From Chitinibacter fontanus (GTDB taxonomy: Bacteria > Pseudomonadota > Gammaproteobacteria > Burkholderiales > Chitinibacteraceae): a stretch of DNA of 64,000 nt. Every line of letters begins with the position of its first letter. Within the stretch, counting starts at the first letter, position 1. Below are positions 26,244-34,769 of this stretch, piece by piece. Position numbers and translations under genes: made by a program. The notes beneath the pieces are model-generated. The model ran no database searches. It had not been told where the DNA came from and worked only from the letters and a program-made list of their open reading frames with translations. Where the stretch lies: contig NZ_CP058952.1 of NCBI RefSeq assembly GCF_013423785.1, positions 992,001-1,056,000 of the forward strand. The letters are read 5' to 3'.

Positions 26244-27696
26244 GCCATCCTCGCTGGTGAATCTGATTTACTTGCCCCAAAATCTCCTGATTAATCAGCA
26301 AAAGGCGTCGGCGAACAGATACGTGTTTGATATTTAATCTTGACCATGGTTGCGACTCGATTGCCTTACACAATCTCTCAGAGAAATCATATAAACTTTT
26401 TCCGTTATCTTCTGGGATAATATAATAATGAGCATTACCCAAATCCAACCAAACGTCTTTACTAGAACAGTAATCACTAATTACCATTAGGGCACGCTGC
26501 TCGATGATCTTCCTACTTTCTGGACTAACAATTATCTCGATTAATCTTCCAACATCGAGCATACGCTCGCAACGCTCCTTGAAATCGACAATCTGCCTAA
26601 TTGTCATTCTAACGTTAGGAACATCAATAATTCTCTCGAATTTTCTAAATTCACGACGAAGCATTAAATAGCGACCACTAATTTTACGCCTTAAAGAAAT
26701 TGAAAACCCATCCAACTTCCTTATCGCATCCAGACTTCGAGTTAATTGCAAGTACTGCTTTAAATACTGCAATGCATCACGCGCGCAAGCTAATTTTTTG
26801 CTACACACATATCGCATCCATAGCCATTCTCGTCGCAACTCATCGTCACTAAAAAGTGCAAAATAGCTAACAGCACCATTTAACACTTCATGAGCCTTTA
26901 AATCCTCATTATTCTCTAGTAAAAAATCAGCATATGCCAGCGCAACCAAAATATAGGCCCAGGCCATCTCAAATTTCCTAGCAATTACCAACCCAGATTC
27001 GTAATTTTCGATTGCAGCCTCACAGTTACCGCTCCTCCAATAGCAAATGGCTTTGTTTCTACATAGCTGCACAATCCAGGTCACATCAGAGTACAAAATA
27101 ATATCTAGCTCAGCACGCGATATAATGGCTAACGCTGAATCATAATCTTTAGACTCAACAAATAAGTCCGACAAGAAAATACCGCTTTTTGCTAGTAACT
27201 TCTTATTAGCGATTAACTCAGACATTGAGAAGCAAGACATCAAAATTGCCTGCGCCTCCTCGCAAAACCCGGCCTCTTGATAGAGTATCCCTAAATTCAG
27301 ATAGGCCTCAACAGCAACCTCTAGGCTTGATATTTCTAAGGCAATTGCCAAGCAACCACACCAGCAGTTAAACGCCTGAACATATCGATGCTGTTTATTA
27401 AAAACTAAGCCGAGCCACAACAAACCAAGCACCAAGTGTTTATTGTCTTTTTTCTTTTTACAAAACCGAGTGCCTTTCTCAATTAGTATCTTGGCTTGCT
27501 CCAACTTTCCAACCATTAAAAACGTACGGCCATAAAGTAAATAGGCGTAGCCGAGTGCTGTGTGCTGATGAGCTAGGCATAAATCTAATAACTTCTTACT
27601 TGCTATATGCTGAGAAGCATCAGACTGCCAGTAGCCTAGCTCGACCGCACTCACCAACTCAGCGATTTGGTTATCGACATCGGTTGGCAAATGCAT
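26230..27696 (-). CDS. TPR protein with a probable degenerate GGDEF-like C-terminus (copy B)
   Basis: A 488-residue protein with no signal peptide or membrane segment. Residues 1 to about 310 are TPR-like helical repeats (for example VAVEAYLNLGILYQEAG). The last 130 residues follow the secondary-structure order of a GGDEF domain: FKERCERML, then KDVWLDLGNAHYYIIPEDN where the active site would be. GGDEF is replaced by GNAHY, so no cyclase activity is expected; assignment to the GGDEF fold is my inference. It is paralogous to the gene just upstream. The DNA is more A+T-rich than the neighbours. Start and stop overlap the genes on both sides (1 nt and 14 nt). Confidence 0.75.
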   Translation of the reverse strand: MHLPTDVDNQIAELVSAVELGYWQSDASQHIASKKLLDLCLAHQHTALGYAYLLYGRTFLMVGKLEQAKILIEKGTRFCKKKKDNKHLVLGLLWLGLVFNKQHRYVQAFNCWCGCLAIALEISSLEVAVEAYLNLGILYQEAGFCEEAQAILMSCFSMSELIANKKLLAKSGIFLSDLFVESKDYDSALAIISRAELDIILYSDVTWIVQLCRNKAICYWRSGNCEAAIENYESGLVIARKFEMAWAYILVALAYADFLLENNEDLKAHEVLNGAVSYFALFSDDELRREWLWMRYVCSKKLACARDALQYLKQYLQLTRSLDAIRKLDGFSISLRRKISGRYLMLRREFRKFERIIDVPNVRMTIRQIVDFKERCERMLDVGRLIEIIVSPESRKIIEQRALMVISDYCSSKDVWLDLGNAHYYIIPEDNGKSLYDFSERLCKAIESQPWSRLNIKHVSVRRRLLLINQEILGQVNQIHQRGWHDAR

Positions 27697-29159
27697 TACT
27701 CCACCCTCATTGGGATTTTCTCGATCGCAGCTTGTGGGCTCAGATAAGTAAAATTGATTCTCGGTGGCTCACAATCATGCCATGCCCACGGAAAGTTATT
27801 GAACTGATTTAAGAGTTCAGAAATAAGTAACTCATTTTGGGTTAACCCATCATTAAAAAAAATAAGATATTTTCCAACATTCACTCTTACCCACAAGTCA
27901 CCAGAAAGACAAAATTCGCGGAGTATGCCAGATACTTTTTTCTCAATAATGCGGCGAAAAATTAACTTAGTGTCTATCTCGACAAATACGAGCTGATGCT
28001 GAGATGATAATTTTTCACAGCGCTCTTTGAGTAAGCGCCCACGGCTAACAGAACTACGAAACACCACCAAACCCAGTAAGCTTTCAAAATCTTTTTGCGT
28101 TCTTTTTATATTTTTCGCTAGCAGATTCAAGCGATTAAATCTGGCTATTTTTTTAATTTCTTGCTCTGAGATTTCGCCAGCGATCCATCGAATTTTGAGC
28201 GCTTCATATTGTTTAAAATGAGCCAAAGCCAGCTTGAAATCATGCATTTGCTTAAATGCCTCGACACGCAGAAATTGGCTTTTTTGCTGCAAAGCAACAT
28301 CATCAAATGTTTGCAAACCTGGCTCAGCAAGGCTCAACATTTGTAATACTTGCGATAACTGACCTTGGTTGAGCAAATATTCGGCGTAATGCACAGCAAG
28401 TACTGAGGTTGCCCAACGGATATTTTGCTGACGTGAGATTGCCAGCATTGCCTCAAAATACAATTCAGCCTCGGCAATTCGCCCCAGATGCTGGTAACAG
28501 ACAGCAGCGGTTTTCCCTGCCTCCACCACCCATGTCATATCACCATGCTCCAGCAAGTAAGCTTCACTTTGGTACAGTATGTCGAGGGCGGCCTGATATT
28601 GCACCTGCTCCACTAGCCTCCCAGAAAGAAAGATGGCACTTTTCGAAATTAATCTCGAATTATCAATAGCATGAGCCAACTGGAAGCCCAGACGCAATAG
28701 CTCATCGGCATCTGCATGCCGACCAAAAATCACATACAGCACGCCGATATATAAGTAAGCCTCAATGGCCACTTCAACATTAAGCGCATCAATTGCAAGT
28801 TCGGTGGCTTGTGCTAAATCTTCCGTAGCGCGCAGATAATGCTTGAGACTGAAATGAGAAACACCGCGCCGTAAATAAATTTCGGCGCGATTGTGACTAA
28901 TTGCAAATGTATTGGTTTTTTTGAGCGCCTGATTTAGCAGGCGGAGAGAGGATTTGAACCGACCAACGCCCCAAGCCATTTTGGCCTGAGTTATATACAA
29001 GCGCACCACTAATTCTGGCTCTAAATCGAGACGATTGCAGCGTTCAAAGAGTGCCGAGCTGGTTTGATAAGCTCGATCAATATCATGCAAAAACATGGAT
29101 TCAACCTGCGTTAACAAGTCGGCCACAGCAGTGGCATCCAGATCCAGCAATTTATTCAC
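27696..29159 (-). CDS. TPR protein with a probable degenerate GGDEF-like C-terminus (copy A)
   Basis: A 487-residue cytoplasmic protein and first gene of the four-gene overlapping set. TPR-like repeats occupy residues 1 to about 320 (VAIEAYLYIGVLYVIFGRH matches VAVEAYLNLGILYQEAG of copy B). The C-terminal part looks like a decayed GGDEF fold: RGRLLKERCEKL, LVFVEIDTKLIFRRI and SGDLWVRVNVGKYLIFFND, in which the GGDEF motif is NVGKY. It could act as a c-di-GMP or GTP sensor or as a scaffold, but nothing in the sequence proves this. Its stop and the next start overlap as TAATG, so copies A and B are translationally coupled. Confidence 0.75.
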   Translation of the reverse strand: MNKLLDLDATAVADLLTQVESMFLHDIDRAYQTSSALFERCNRLDLEPELVVRLYITQAKMAWGVGRFKSSLRLLNQALKKTNTFAISHNRAEIYLRRGVSHFSLKHYLRATEDLAQATELAIDALNVEVAIEAYLYIGVLYVIFGRHADADELLRLGFQLAHAIDNSRLISKSAIFLSGRLVEQVQYQAALDILYQSEAYLLEHGDMTWVVEAGKTAAVCYQHLGRIAEAELYFEAMLAISRQQNIRWATSVLAVHYAEYLLNQGQLSQVLQMLSLAEPGLQTFDDVALQQKSQFLRVEAFKQMHDFKLALAHFKQYEALKIRWIAGEISEQEIKKIARFNRLNLLAKNIKRTQKDFESLLGLVVFRSSVSRGRLLKERCEKLSSQHQLVFVEIDTKLIFRRIIEKKVSGILREFCLSGDLWVRVNVGKYLIFFNDGLTQNELLISELLNQFNNFPWAWHDCEPPRINFTYLSPQAAIEKIPMRVE

Positions 29160-29244
29160 TCTCTAGCACCCTATCACGCAATATTTCTTTATAGAGTGCC
29201 GGCGTATCGATCACAAATTCAAAACGCCAATTACAGGAATCACC

Positions 29245-31017
29245 CTAGATAAGGCTACTAGCGATTACCGCATGCAATTGCTCGGGTCGGATAGGTTTGG
29301 TCATAAAACCATTCATACCAACCTGAAAACATGCTTTGCGATCGGCTTCAAGCGCATTAGCCGTTAAAGCAATAATTGGAATTTTGCTACCTTGCTGTCG
29401 GATTAAACGCGTAGCCTCTAGCCCATCCATAATCGGCATTTGCATATCCATCAGAATCAGGTCGAACTCATGCTGTAACTGCATTTGAACTGCTTGCTCA
29501 CCATTTTCCGCACTTAGAACAGTATGCCCCGCTGCCTCAAGTATTTTGGTAGCGACAAGGCGGTTGGTGGGATTATCTTCCGCCAGCAAAATAGTGAGCC
29601 GAGACACGCTAGGTATGGCAGCAGTCACCACCGCTGAGGCAGGCTCGTTAACAACAGGCAAATTAACCTTGAAGAAGAACTGAGTTCCTTTCCCAAGCTC
29701 TGAGGCGACCGCCAATTGGCCGCCTAGAAAATTCACCAGTTTTCTTGCGATCGTTAGTCCAAGCCCTGTTCCACCATATTGGCGGGAAAGTGAACCATCG
29801 GCTTGCACAAATGCATCGAAAATATGTGGCAATCGCTCTTGAGCAATACCGATGCCAGTATCACTCACACAGACGGATACTTCATCCGCCTGCACGACAC
29901 AATCAAGCCTGACCTGCCCAGCCGCAGTAAATTTGACGGCATTGCCGACTAGATTGACCAACACTTGCTGCAAGCGTGTGACATCCCCATACCGGAGAGG
30001 CGCCGCGTTATCCGGCAGCGAAAGCACAAGGTCGATGCCTTTTTCTTTCGCTGCCAGCGCAAACATGGCGCGGGTATCTTGTAGCAATTCGATTAAATTG
30101 AAATTCTGCTTTTTAAGCTCAAACTGATCGGATTCAATTTTTGAAATATCCAGCACATCATTAACCAAAGCCAGCAACAAATCCGACGATGATTGAATCA
30201 CCGCCAAGTCTCGGCGCTGAGCTGGGCTGAGCTCGGATTGTGCTAAAACATGAGCCATACCCACGATACCATTCATCGGCGTACGAATTTCATGACTAAC
30301 ATTGGCAATAAAGTGGGTTTTTGCCAGACTGGCCGCCTCGGCCGTATTGCGTGCCTGCTCCAACTCAGCCACGAGTTGTTTTTGTTCTAATTCGAGCAAA
30401 ATGCCTTCAACAATGGCCTCGTTGTAATGACGAACACCTTTGATCACCACCACCATATACATAAAGCACATCGCAGCCAGTACATTATCTAGCTCACCAG
30501 AGCCTAGCAAAGCAGCAAGAAACACCGGGGTCAGAATCAGTATGGCAAAGTTACGTAAGGCTGAGTATTGAGCACCCAAAATCGGCACCGCCCCCGACAC
30601 CAAACCCGATAATACAAAAGCCGTGAATAATCGAGTCGAATCCGGCGCGCCCTGCATCAGCAAAAAACCACCACAGCCCCAGACTGCGGCAGTCACATTG
30701 ACCCCGGTACAAAACCGCCGATTCCAATAGGCAAAATCAATATCCGCCGGCAGTTTCTGGCTGGCATATTGTTGCGCACAGCGCAAACGCCAAAATGCAA
30801 CGCCCCAGGTGAGAGCAATCCAAAGCAATAACAGGCGGGAGTCGATATGGTTATAGTGGGCGGCCGCCAATACCAGAGCAGTTAGCAAGCAGATCACTTG
30901 CCCTGGCACTGCACTGCGATACACCAGTTTGGTAATGCGCTCCAATACTGCTGCATTCCGCACATTATCCATCGGTGAAGCGCTTAACTGCTGGATAAAG
31001 GAATTGGCGGCGGTCAT
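29245..31017 (-). CDS. Membrane hybrid histidine kinase with receiver domain
   Basis: A 590-residue inner-membrane kinase. About six membrane segments lie between residues 35 and 205, without a large periplasmic domain, so the signal is probably in the membrane or cytoplasm. A short coiled coil leads to HisKA with NVSHEIRTPMNG, HATPase with VGNAVKFT, DTGIGIA and GGTGLGLT, and a C-terminal receiver with Asp in LILMDMQMPIMDG and Lys in MTKPI. It lacks an HPt domain; the HPt of the nearby 983-residue kinase could serve it (inference). It lies 85 nt upstream of the TPR/GGDEF-like genes on the same strand and 20 nt downstream of motD. Confidence 0.92.
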   Translation of the reverse strand: MTAANSFIQQLSASPMDNVRNAAVLERITKLVYRSAVPGQVICLLTALVLAAAHYNHIDSRLLLLWIALTWGVAFWRLRCAQQYASQKLPADIDFAYWNRRFCTGVNVTAAVWGCGGFLLMQGAPDSTRLFTAFVLSGLVSGAVPILGAQYSALRNFAILILTPVFLAALLGSGELDNVLAAMCFMYMVVVIKGVRHYNEAIVEGILLELEQKQLVAELEQARNTAEAASLAKTHFIANVSHEIRTPMNGIVGMAHVLAQSELSPAQRRDLAVIQSSSDLLLALVNDVLDISKIESDQFELKKQNFNLIELLQDTRAMFALAAKEKGIDLVLSLPDNAAPLRYGDVTRLQQVLVNLVGNAVKFTAAGQVRLDCVVQADEVSVCVSDTGIGIAQERLPHIFDAFVQADGSLSRQYGGTGLGLTIARKLVNFLGGQLAVASELGKGTQFFFKVNLPVVNEPASAVVTAAIPSVSRLTILLAEDNPTNRLVATKILEAAGHTVLSAENGEQAVQMQLQHEFDLILMDMQMPIMDGLEATRLIRQQGSKIPIIALTANALEADRKACFQVGMNGFMTKPIRPEQLHAVIASSLI

Positions 31018-31037
31018 GTTTAAGTACGGGCTGGTAT

Positions 31038-31814
31038 TTACTGCACAGGAATCACGGCAACTTCATCGCGATTGTCCGCCAGAATATTAAGAGTGACTCG
31101 CCGATTTCGCGCTCGGCTATCTTGCGTATCGTTCGACTCCACCGGGCGGAATTCCGCATAGCCAATTGCCACCATTCGCTGCGGAGCCACCCCAACACCC
31201 TGAAATAGCCTCACCACACTCGCCGCACGCGCGGCAGATAACTCCCAATTACTTGGAAATAAGCCAGCGCGAATAGGTTGATTATCGGTATGCCCCTCAA
31301 TTTGGATTAAATTGTCCGAGTCTTTAACCCGCTCAGCAATGGCGGCCAGTGCATCGATTGAATCGGGCTGCAAATCAGCGCGACCAGTATCAAACAAAAT
31401 TGAATCGCTAATTTCCACCGCAATCCCGCGCTTCGATTGTGTGACTTTCACCTTCCCCTGATCGATCAGCTCGCCAAGAGATGAACGCAAATCAGTGGCC
31501 ATGCCTTGCATCTTTTTGGTTTGCTCCTCAAATCGGCCAGCATTGGGCATCATGGTCGGAGCGGGGATCACAATTAGCTTGGGAGGGGCTCCTGGCAGAG
31601 TCTGATTATCGGGACGCAGTAACTCCGCCGATTGCTTGGGCTGCTTAAAGGCATCGACCAGCGCACTAGAAAGGACTTTGTACTTTCCTTCATTCACTGA
31701 TGAAATGGCATACATCACCACAAAAAACGCAAATAGCAGGGTGATGAAGTCAGCATATGACACCAGCCAACGCTCGTGATTTTCGTGCTCTTCAGGCCGT
31801 TTTCTGCGCGCCAC
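31038..31814 (-). CDS. motD: Flagellar motor protein MotD (MotB family), without a MotA/MotC partner
   Basis: A stator component that anchors the motor to peptidoglycan. The N-terminus HENHERWLVSYADFITLLFAFFVVMYA carries the single membrane helix with the proton-binding Asp and is typical of MotD. The C-terminus is an OmpA-like peptidoglycan-binding domain (IQIEGHTDNQPI and SNWELSAARAASVVRLF). I place the start at the GTG at 31814, which follows a GGGG; the frame extends nine codons upstream to 31841, but that part runs into a 49-bp repeat. The expected motC/motA gene is missing: sppA is directly upstream. Confidence 0.88.
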   Translation of the reverse strand: MARRKRPEEHENHERWLVSYADFITLLFAFFVVMYAISSVNEGKYKVLSSALVDAFKQPKQSAELLRPDNQTLPGAPPKLIVIPAPTMMPNAGRFEEQTKKMQGMATDLRSSLGELIDQGKVKVTQSKRGIAVEISDSILFDTGRADLQPDSIDALAAIAERVKDSDNLIQIEGHTDNQPIRAGLFPSNWELSAARAASVVRLFQGVGVAPQRMVAIGYAEFRPVESNDTQDSRARNRRVTLNILADNRDEVAVIPVQ

Positions 31815-31827
31815 AATCACCCCCACC

Positions 31828-31876
31828 AGGTATCTGCACAAAGCCCATATTCGGATTGAGCTAGGAACAAATACCC
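31828..31876. repeat. 49-bp inverted-repeat element, copy 6
   Basis: Ends AGGTAT and ATACCC, 49 bp. It starts 8 nt after the sppA stop codon (minus strand) and ends 13 nt before the preferred motD start codon, so it fills the sppA-motD junction. Confidence 0.78.
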
Positions 31877-31884
31877 TGCATCAA

Positions 31885-32823
31885 TTATTTAAGTTGCCAA
31901 TTCATTTTGGCACCTAACGTGGTCGCTGCGGCCACACCAAGCTGCCGCGCTAAGCGATCAGCATACGAAGGCTGCGGGGTGAAATCCACGATATTTTCTA
32001 CTTTCACCACATCACGCGCCACGCTATCGACCGAGCCCAAGGCATCAACCAAACCTAGTTTTAGCCCACTTTCGCCCGACCAGACCAAACCAGAAAACAG
32101 ATCTGGGTTATTGGTTGCAAGGCGCTTGCCACGACCTTGTTTCACCACATTGATAAACTGTTGATGCACCTCGGCCAGCATGGCAACCGCTTTTTGCTTT
32201 TGCTCTTCACTTTGCGGTGAGAATGGATCAAGGAAGCCTTTATTGGCACCGGCAGTAATCAAGCGACGCTCAACGCCCAGCTTATCCATCGCACCGGTAA
32301 AGCCAAAGCCATCCATCAGCACGCCGATAGACCCCACGATCGACGCTTTATCAGCGTAAATCTTATCTGCAGAGACTGCCGCGTAATAACAACCCGACGC
32401 GCATACATCTTCTACCACCACATAAAATGGCGTTTGCGGGTGTTTTTTCTTGAGACGCTGAATTTCGTCATACATCATCCCCGATTGAACAGGGCTACCA
32501 CCGGGACTATTGGCACGCAAAATAACCGCTTTGGTATTGCTATCTTCAAAAGCTGCTTTTAATCCAGACAACACCATTTCACTACTGGCATCACCGCCCG
32601 CAGAAATTTCACCCTTCAAATCAACCACCGCTGTGTGTGGGCCTTTGGAAGCGCTTTCGCTCTCTTTAGCACCAATCCAGCCCATGATCAGCGCTAAGAT
32701 CAGAAATAAATAACTGAAAGTTAGCAGCTTGAAAAAAATCCCCCAGCGGCGGGCGCTGCGCTGCTCTTTTACCGAAGCGGTTAAGATTTCTTTTAGCGCA
32801 TCGCGCTCAAATGAATCACTCAT
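31885..32823 (-). CDS. sppA: Signal peptide peptidase SppA (S49 family)
   Basis: A membrane-bound serine protease of 312 residues that degrades cleaved signal peptides in the periplasm. One membrane segment (about residues 27-48) precedes the protease domain. Motifs are RANSPGGSPVQS, the catalytic Ser in DVCASGCYYAAVSADKIYA, GSIGVLMDGFG and a Lys in AGANKGFLDPF that fits the Ser-Lys dyad. The length matches the short (single-domain) SppA form. Its ATG overlaps the Rieske gene stop by 4 nt (ATGA), so the two are coupled. Confidence 0.94.
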   Translation of the reverse strand: MSDSFERDALKEILTASVKEQRSARRWGIFFKLLTFSYLFLILALIMGWIGAKESESASKGPHTAVVDLKGEISAGGDASSEMVLSGLKAAFEDSNTKAVILRANSPGGSPVQSGMMYDEIQRLKKKHPQTPFYVVVEDVCASGCYYAAVSADKIYADKASIVGSIGVLMDGFGFTGAMDKLGVERRLITAGANKGFLDPFSPQSEEQKQKAVAMLAEVHQQFINVVKQGRGKRLATNNPDLFSGLVWSGESGLKLGLVDALGSVDSVARDVVKVENIVDFTPQPSYADRLARQLGVAAATTLGAKMNWQLK

Positions 32824-33152
32824 GCAATGTTTTCCTCAATCAGCCAGACTGCGCCGTTCTCTTCTTTCACGGGTAACGAAGTTAAGCGGCGCCCAACACA
32901 GGGGCCGCCCAAACACAAACCATTGGTGGGATCATAATATGCGCCGTGCGTAGAACAAATCAAATATTGTCGGCTCAGATCAAATACATCACCGGGATTA
33001 AAATCGAGCTCAATCGGAATATGCGCGCACTGATTGAGATAGCCGTACACTACCCCATCGTAACGCAAAGCAATCGCGGCGCGCTCTCCCAGCATAAAGC
33101 GGTAAGCCAAGCCCCGATCTAGCAGTTGCTCTGACGAACAAATCTTAACCAT
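32820..33152 (-). CDS. Rieske [2Fe-2S] domain protein
   Basis: A small cytoplasmic Rieske ferredoxin of 110 residues. Cluster ligands are the CxH in QCAHIPIEL and the CxxH in LICSTHGAYYDPTNG. The start at 33152 (MVKICSSEQLL) is chosen because the upstream extension of this frame overlaps the HAD gene; it overlaps that gene's end by 8 nt. No oxygenase is nearby, so the electron partner is unknown. The order rluC, HAD, Rieske, sppA with overlaps suggests one operon. Confidence 0.9.
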   Translation of the reverse strand: MVKICSSEQLLDRGLAYRFMLGERAAIALRYDGVVYGYLNQCAHIPIELDFNPGDVFDLSRQYLICSTHGAYYDPTNGLCLGGPCVGRRLTSLPVKEENGAVWLIEENIA

Positions 33153-33801
33153 GCGCCAAAACCCACTCAACCAAGGCGTCAAATTGATCAAAAAATGCCA
33201 AGGCCGGCAGGGTTTGCAACTCATCCGCGTGATGTGCCCCATAAGTCAAACCAAGGCTGGCCGTACCCGCATTAACCGCCATTTGTAAATCATGGGTGGT
33301 ATCGCCCACCATCACAGTACGCTCAGGGCTTACCGCCGTATACTCTAGGATGTATTCCAGCATAGCAGGGTGAGGCTTGGAAAAAGCCTCATCAGCAGTT
33401 CGCGTCACCTCAAAGTAATGCCCCAAGCGAGTGGCTTTCAGGACCCGATCTAAGCCCGCCCGCGATTTGCCTGTAGCCACGGCCATGCGGAAATCAGCAT
33501 CACGCAAGCGCGCTAAACCGGCCTCTACTCCATCGTACAATTTGAGCTCTTGATCATTGGGCAAAAAATGAGCTCGATATGCTTCAATCACTTGGCGAAT
33601 TTGCAGTTCGGTCGCTTCAGGGGCTAAATGCGCCATGGCCTCCGTTAAACCGTAGCCGATCACATAACGCGCCTCTTGCTCACTCGGCACAGTCAGGCCC
33701 ACATCGGCAAAAGCACGCTGAATCGAACGGGCGATCATCCCCGTGCTATCCATTAAGGTGCCGTCCCAATCAAAAACGATTAAGTCCAAATTTCGTGCCA
33801 T
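33145..33801 (-). CDS. HAD-superfamily phosphatase (Gph-like)
   Basis: A 218-residue HAD hydrolase. Motif I is VFDWDGTLMDS with the nucleophile Asp, motif II AVATGKS, motif III Lys in FSKPHPAM and motif IV VMVGDTTHDLQMA. The cap is of the small alpha-helical type (about residues 17-80). It resembles phosphoglycolate phosphatase and related phosphatases; the substrate is not determined by sequence. It starts 5 nt after the rluC stop and ends inside the Rieske gene. Confidence 0.9.
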   Translation of the reverse strand: MARNLDLIVFDWDGTLMDSTGMIARSIQRAFADVGLTVPSEQEARYVIGYGLTEAMAHLAPEATELQIRQVIEAYRAHFLPNDQELKLYDGVEAGLARLRDADFRMAVATGKSRAGLDRVLKATRLGHYFEVTRTADEAFSKPHPAMLEYILEYTAVSPERTVMVGDTTHDLQMAVNAGTASLGLTYGAHHADELQTLPALAFFDQFDALVEWVLAHG

Positions 33802-33806
33802 TAGAG

Positions 33807-34769
33807 CTATGCCCCTTCTTGCTGATTCAGCTGGTCAATATACGCTTGCAACTCAGTGGGTAATGGCGCCTCCAGCGTCATGCGCTCGCCCGTGAGCGGA
33901 TGATTTAGCGTTAAACGCCACGCATGCAGAAACATCCGGCGTAACCCTTTTTTTGGTAATGCGCGGTTTACGGCCGAATCACCATATTTATCATCACCCA
34001 AAATCGCATGACCGCTGGCCGATAAATGCACGCGAATCTGATGAGTGCGACCGGTTTTCAGCTCACACTCCAGCAAAGAAGCACTAGACCAAGCTTGTTG
34101 TCGATTCACAATTGTGTGCGAGCTTAAGCCATCGGCGTGCACTTTGACGCGGCGCTCGCCATCGGGCGTTTCGTATTTCAATAGTTTCATTTTGACGTGG
34201 CAGCGTGTATGCGGCCACACACCTTCGACTAAGGCTAGATAACGTTTATCAATACCATGGCTTTCGCGCAGCACTTCGTGCATTTTCACCAGTGCGCTGC
34301 GTTTCTTGGCGACCAGCAGCAAACCCGAGGTTTCACGATCAAGCCGGTGAACCAATTCCATAAATTTGGCTTGCGGTCGTTGCGCGCGCAGCAATTCGAT
34401 CACGCCAAAACTAATGCCCGAACCGCCATGCACGGCAATCCCGGCTGGCTTATCAATCACCAACAGCGCATCGTCTTCATACACAATCGGCAATTGCATG
34501 CTATCGGCGGCGGCCGACGCATTATTGGGCGCCTTGGGCTGCTCAGCGACGCGCACAGGCGGCAGGCGAATCACATCGCCAGCGGCAACACGCGTGGTTA
34601 CATCGGCACGGCCTTTGTTGACGCGCACTTCACCCGAACGAACGATGCGATAAACATGGCTTTTGGGCACGCCTTTGAGACGTTTGAGTAGAAAATTATC
34701 TAACCGTTGACCGGCCTCTTCTTCATCAACCGTCACGAAGCTCACAGACGCTTTGCTTGTCTCGGACAT
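33807..34769 (-). CDS. rluC: 23S rRNA pseudouridine synthase RluC
   Basis: A 320-residue enzyme that converts uridines 955, 2504 and 2580 (E. coli numbering) of 23S rRNA to pseudouridine. The N-terminal S4 RNA-binding domain (about residues 15-80) contains GQRLDNFLLKRLKGVPKSHVY. The catalytic Asp is in VHRLDRETSGLLL, and KTGRTHQIRVHL is the family's C-terminal motif. It is divergent from rne, an order also seen in E. coli. Confidence 0.94.
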   Translation of the reverse strand: MSETSKASVSFVTVDEEEAGQRLDNFLLKRLKGVPKSHVYRIVRSGEVRVNKGRADVTTRVAAGDVIRLPPVRVAEQPKAPNNASAAADSMQLPIVYEDDALLVIDKPAGIAVHGGSGISFGVIELLRAQRPQAKFMELVHRLDRETSGLLLVAKKRSALVKMHEVLRESHGIDKRYLALVEGVWPHTRCHVKMKLLKYETPDGERRVKVHADGLSSHTIVNRQQAWSSASLLECELKTGRTHQIRVHLSASGHAILGDDKYGDSAVNRALPKKGLRRMFLHAWRLTLNHPLTGERMTLEAPLPTELQAYIDQLNQQEGA

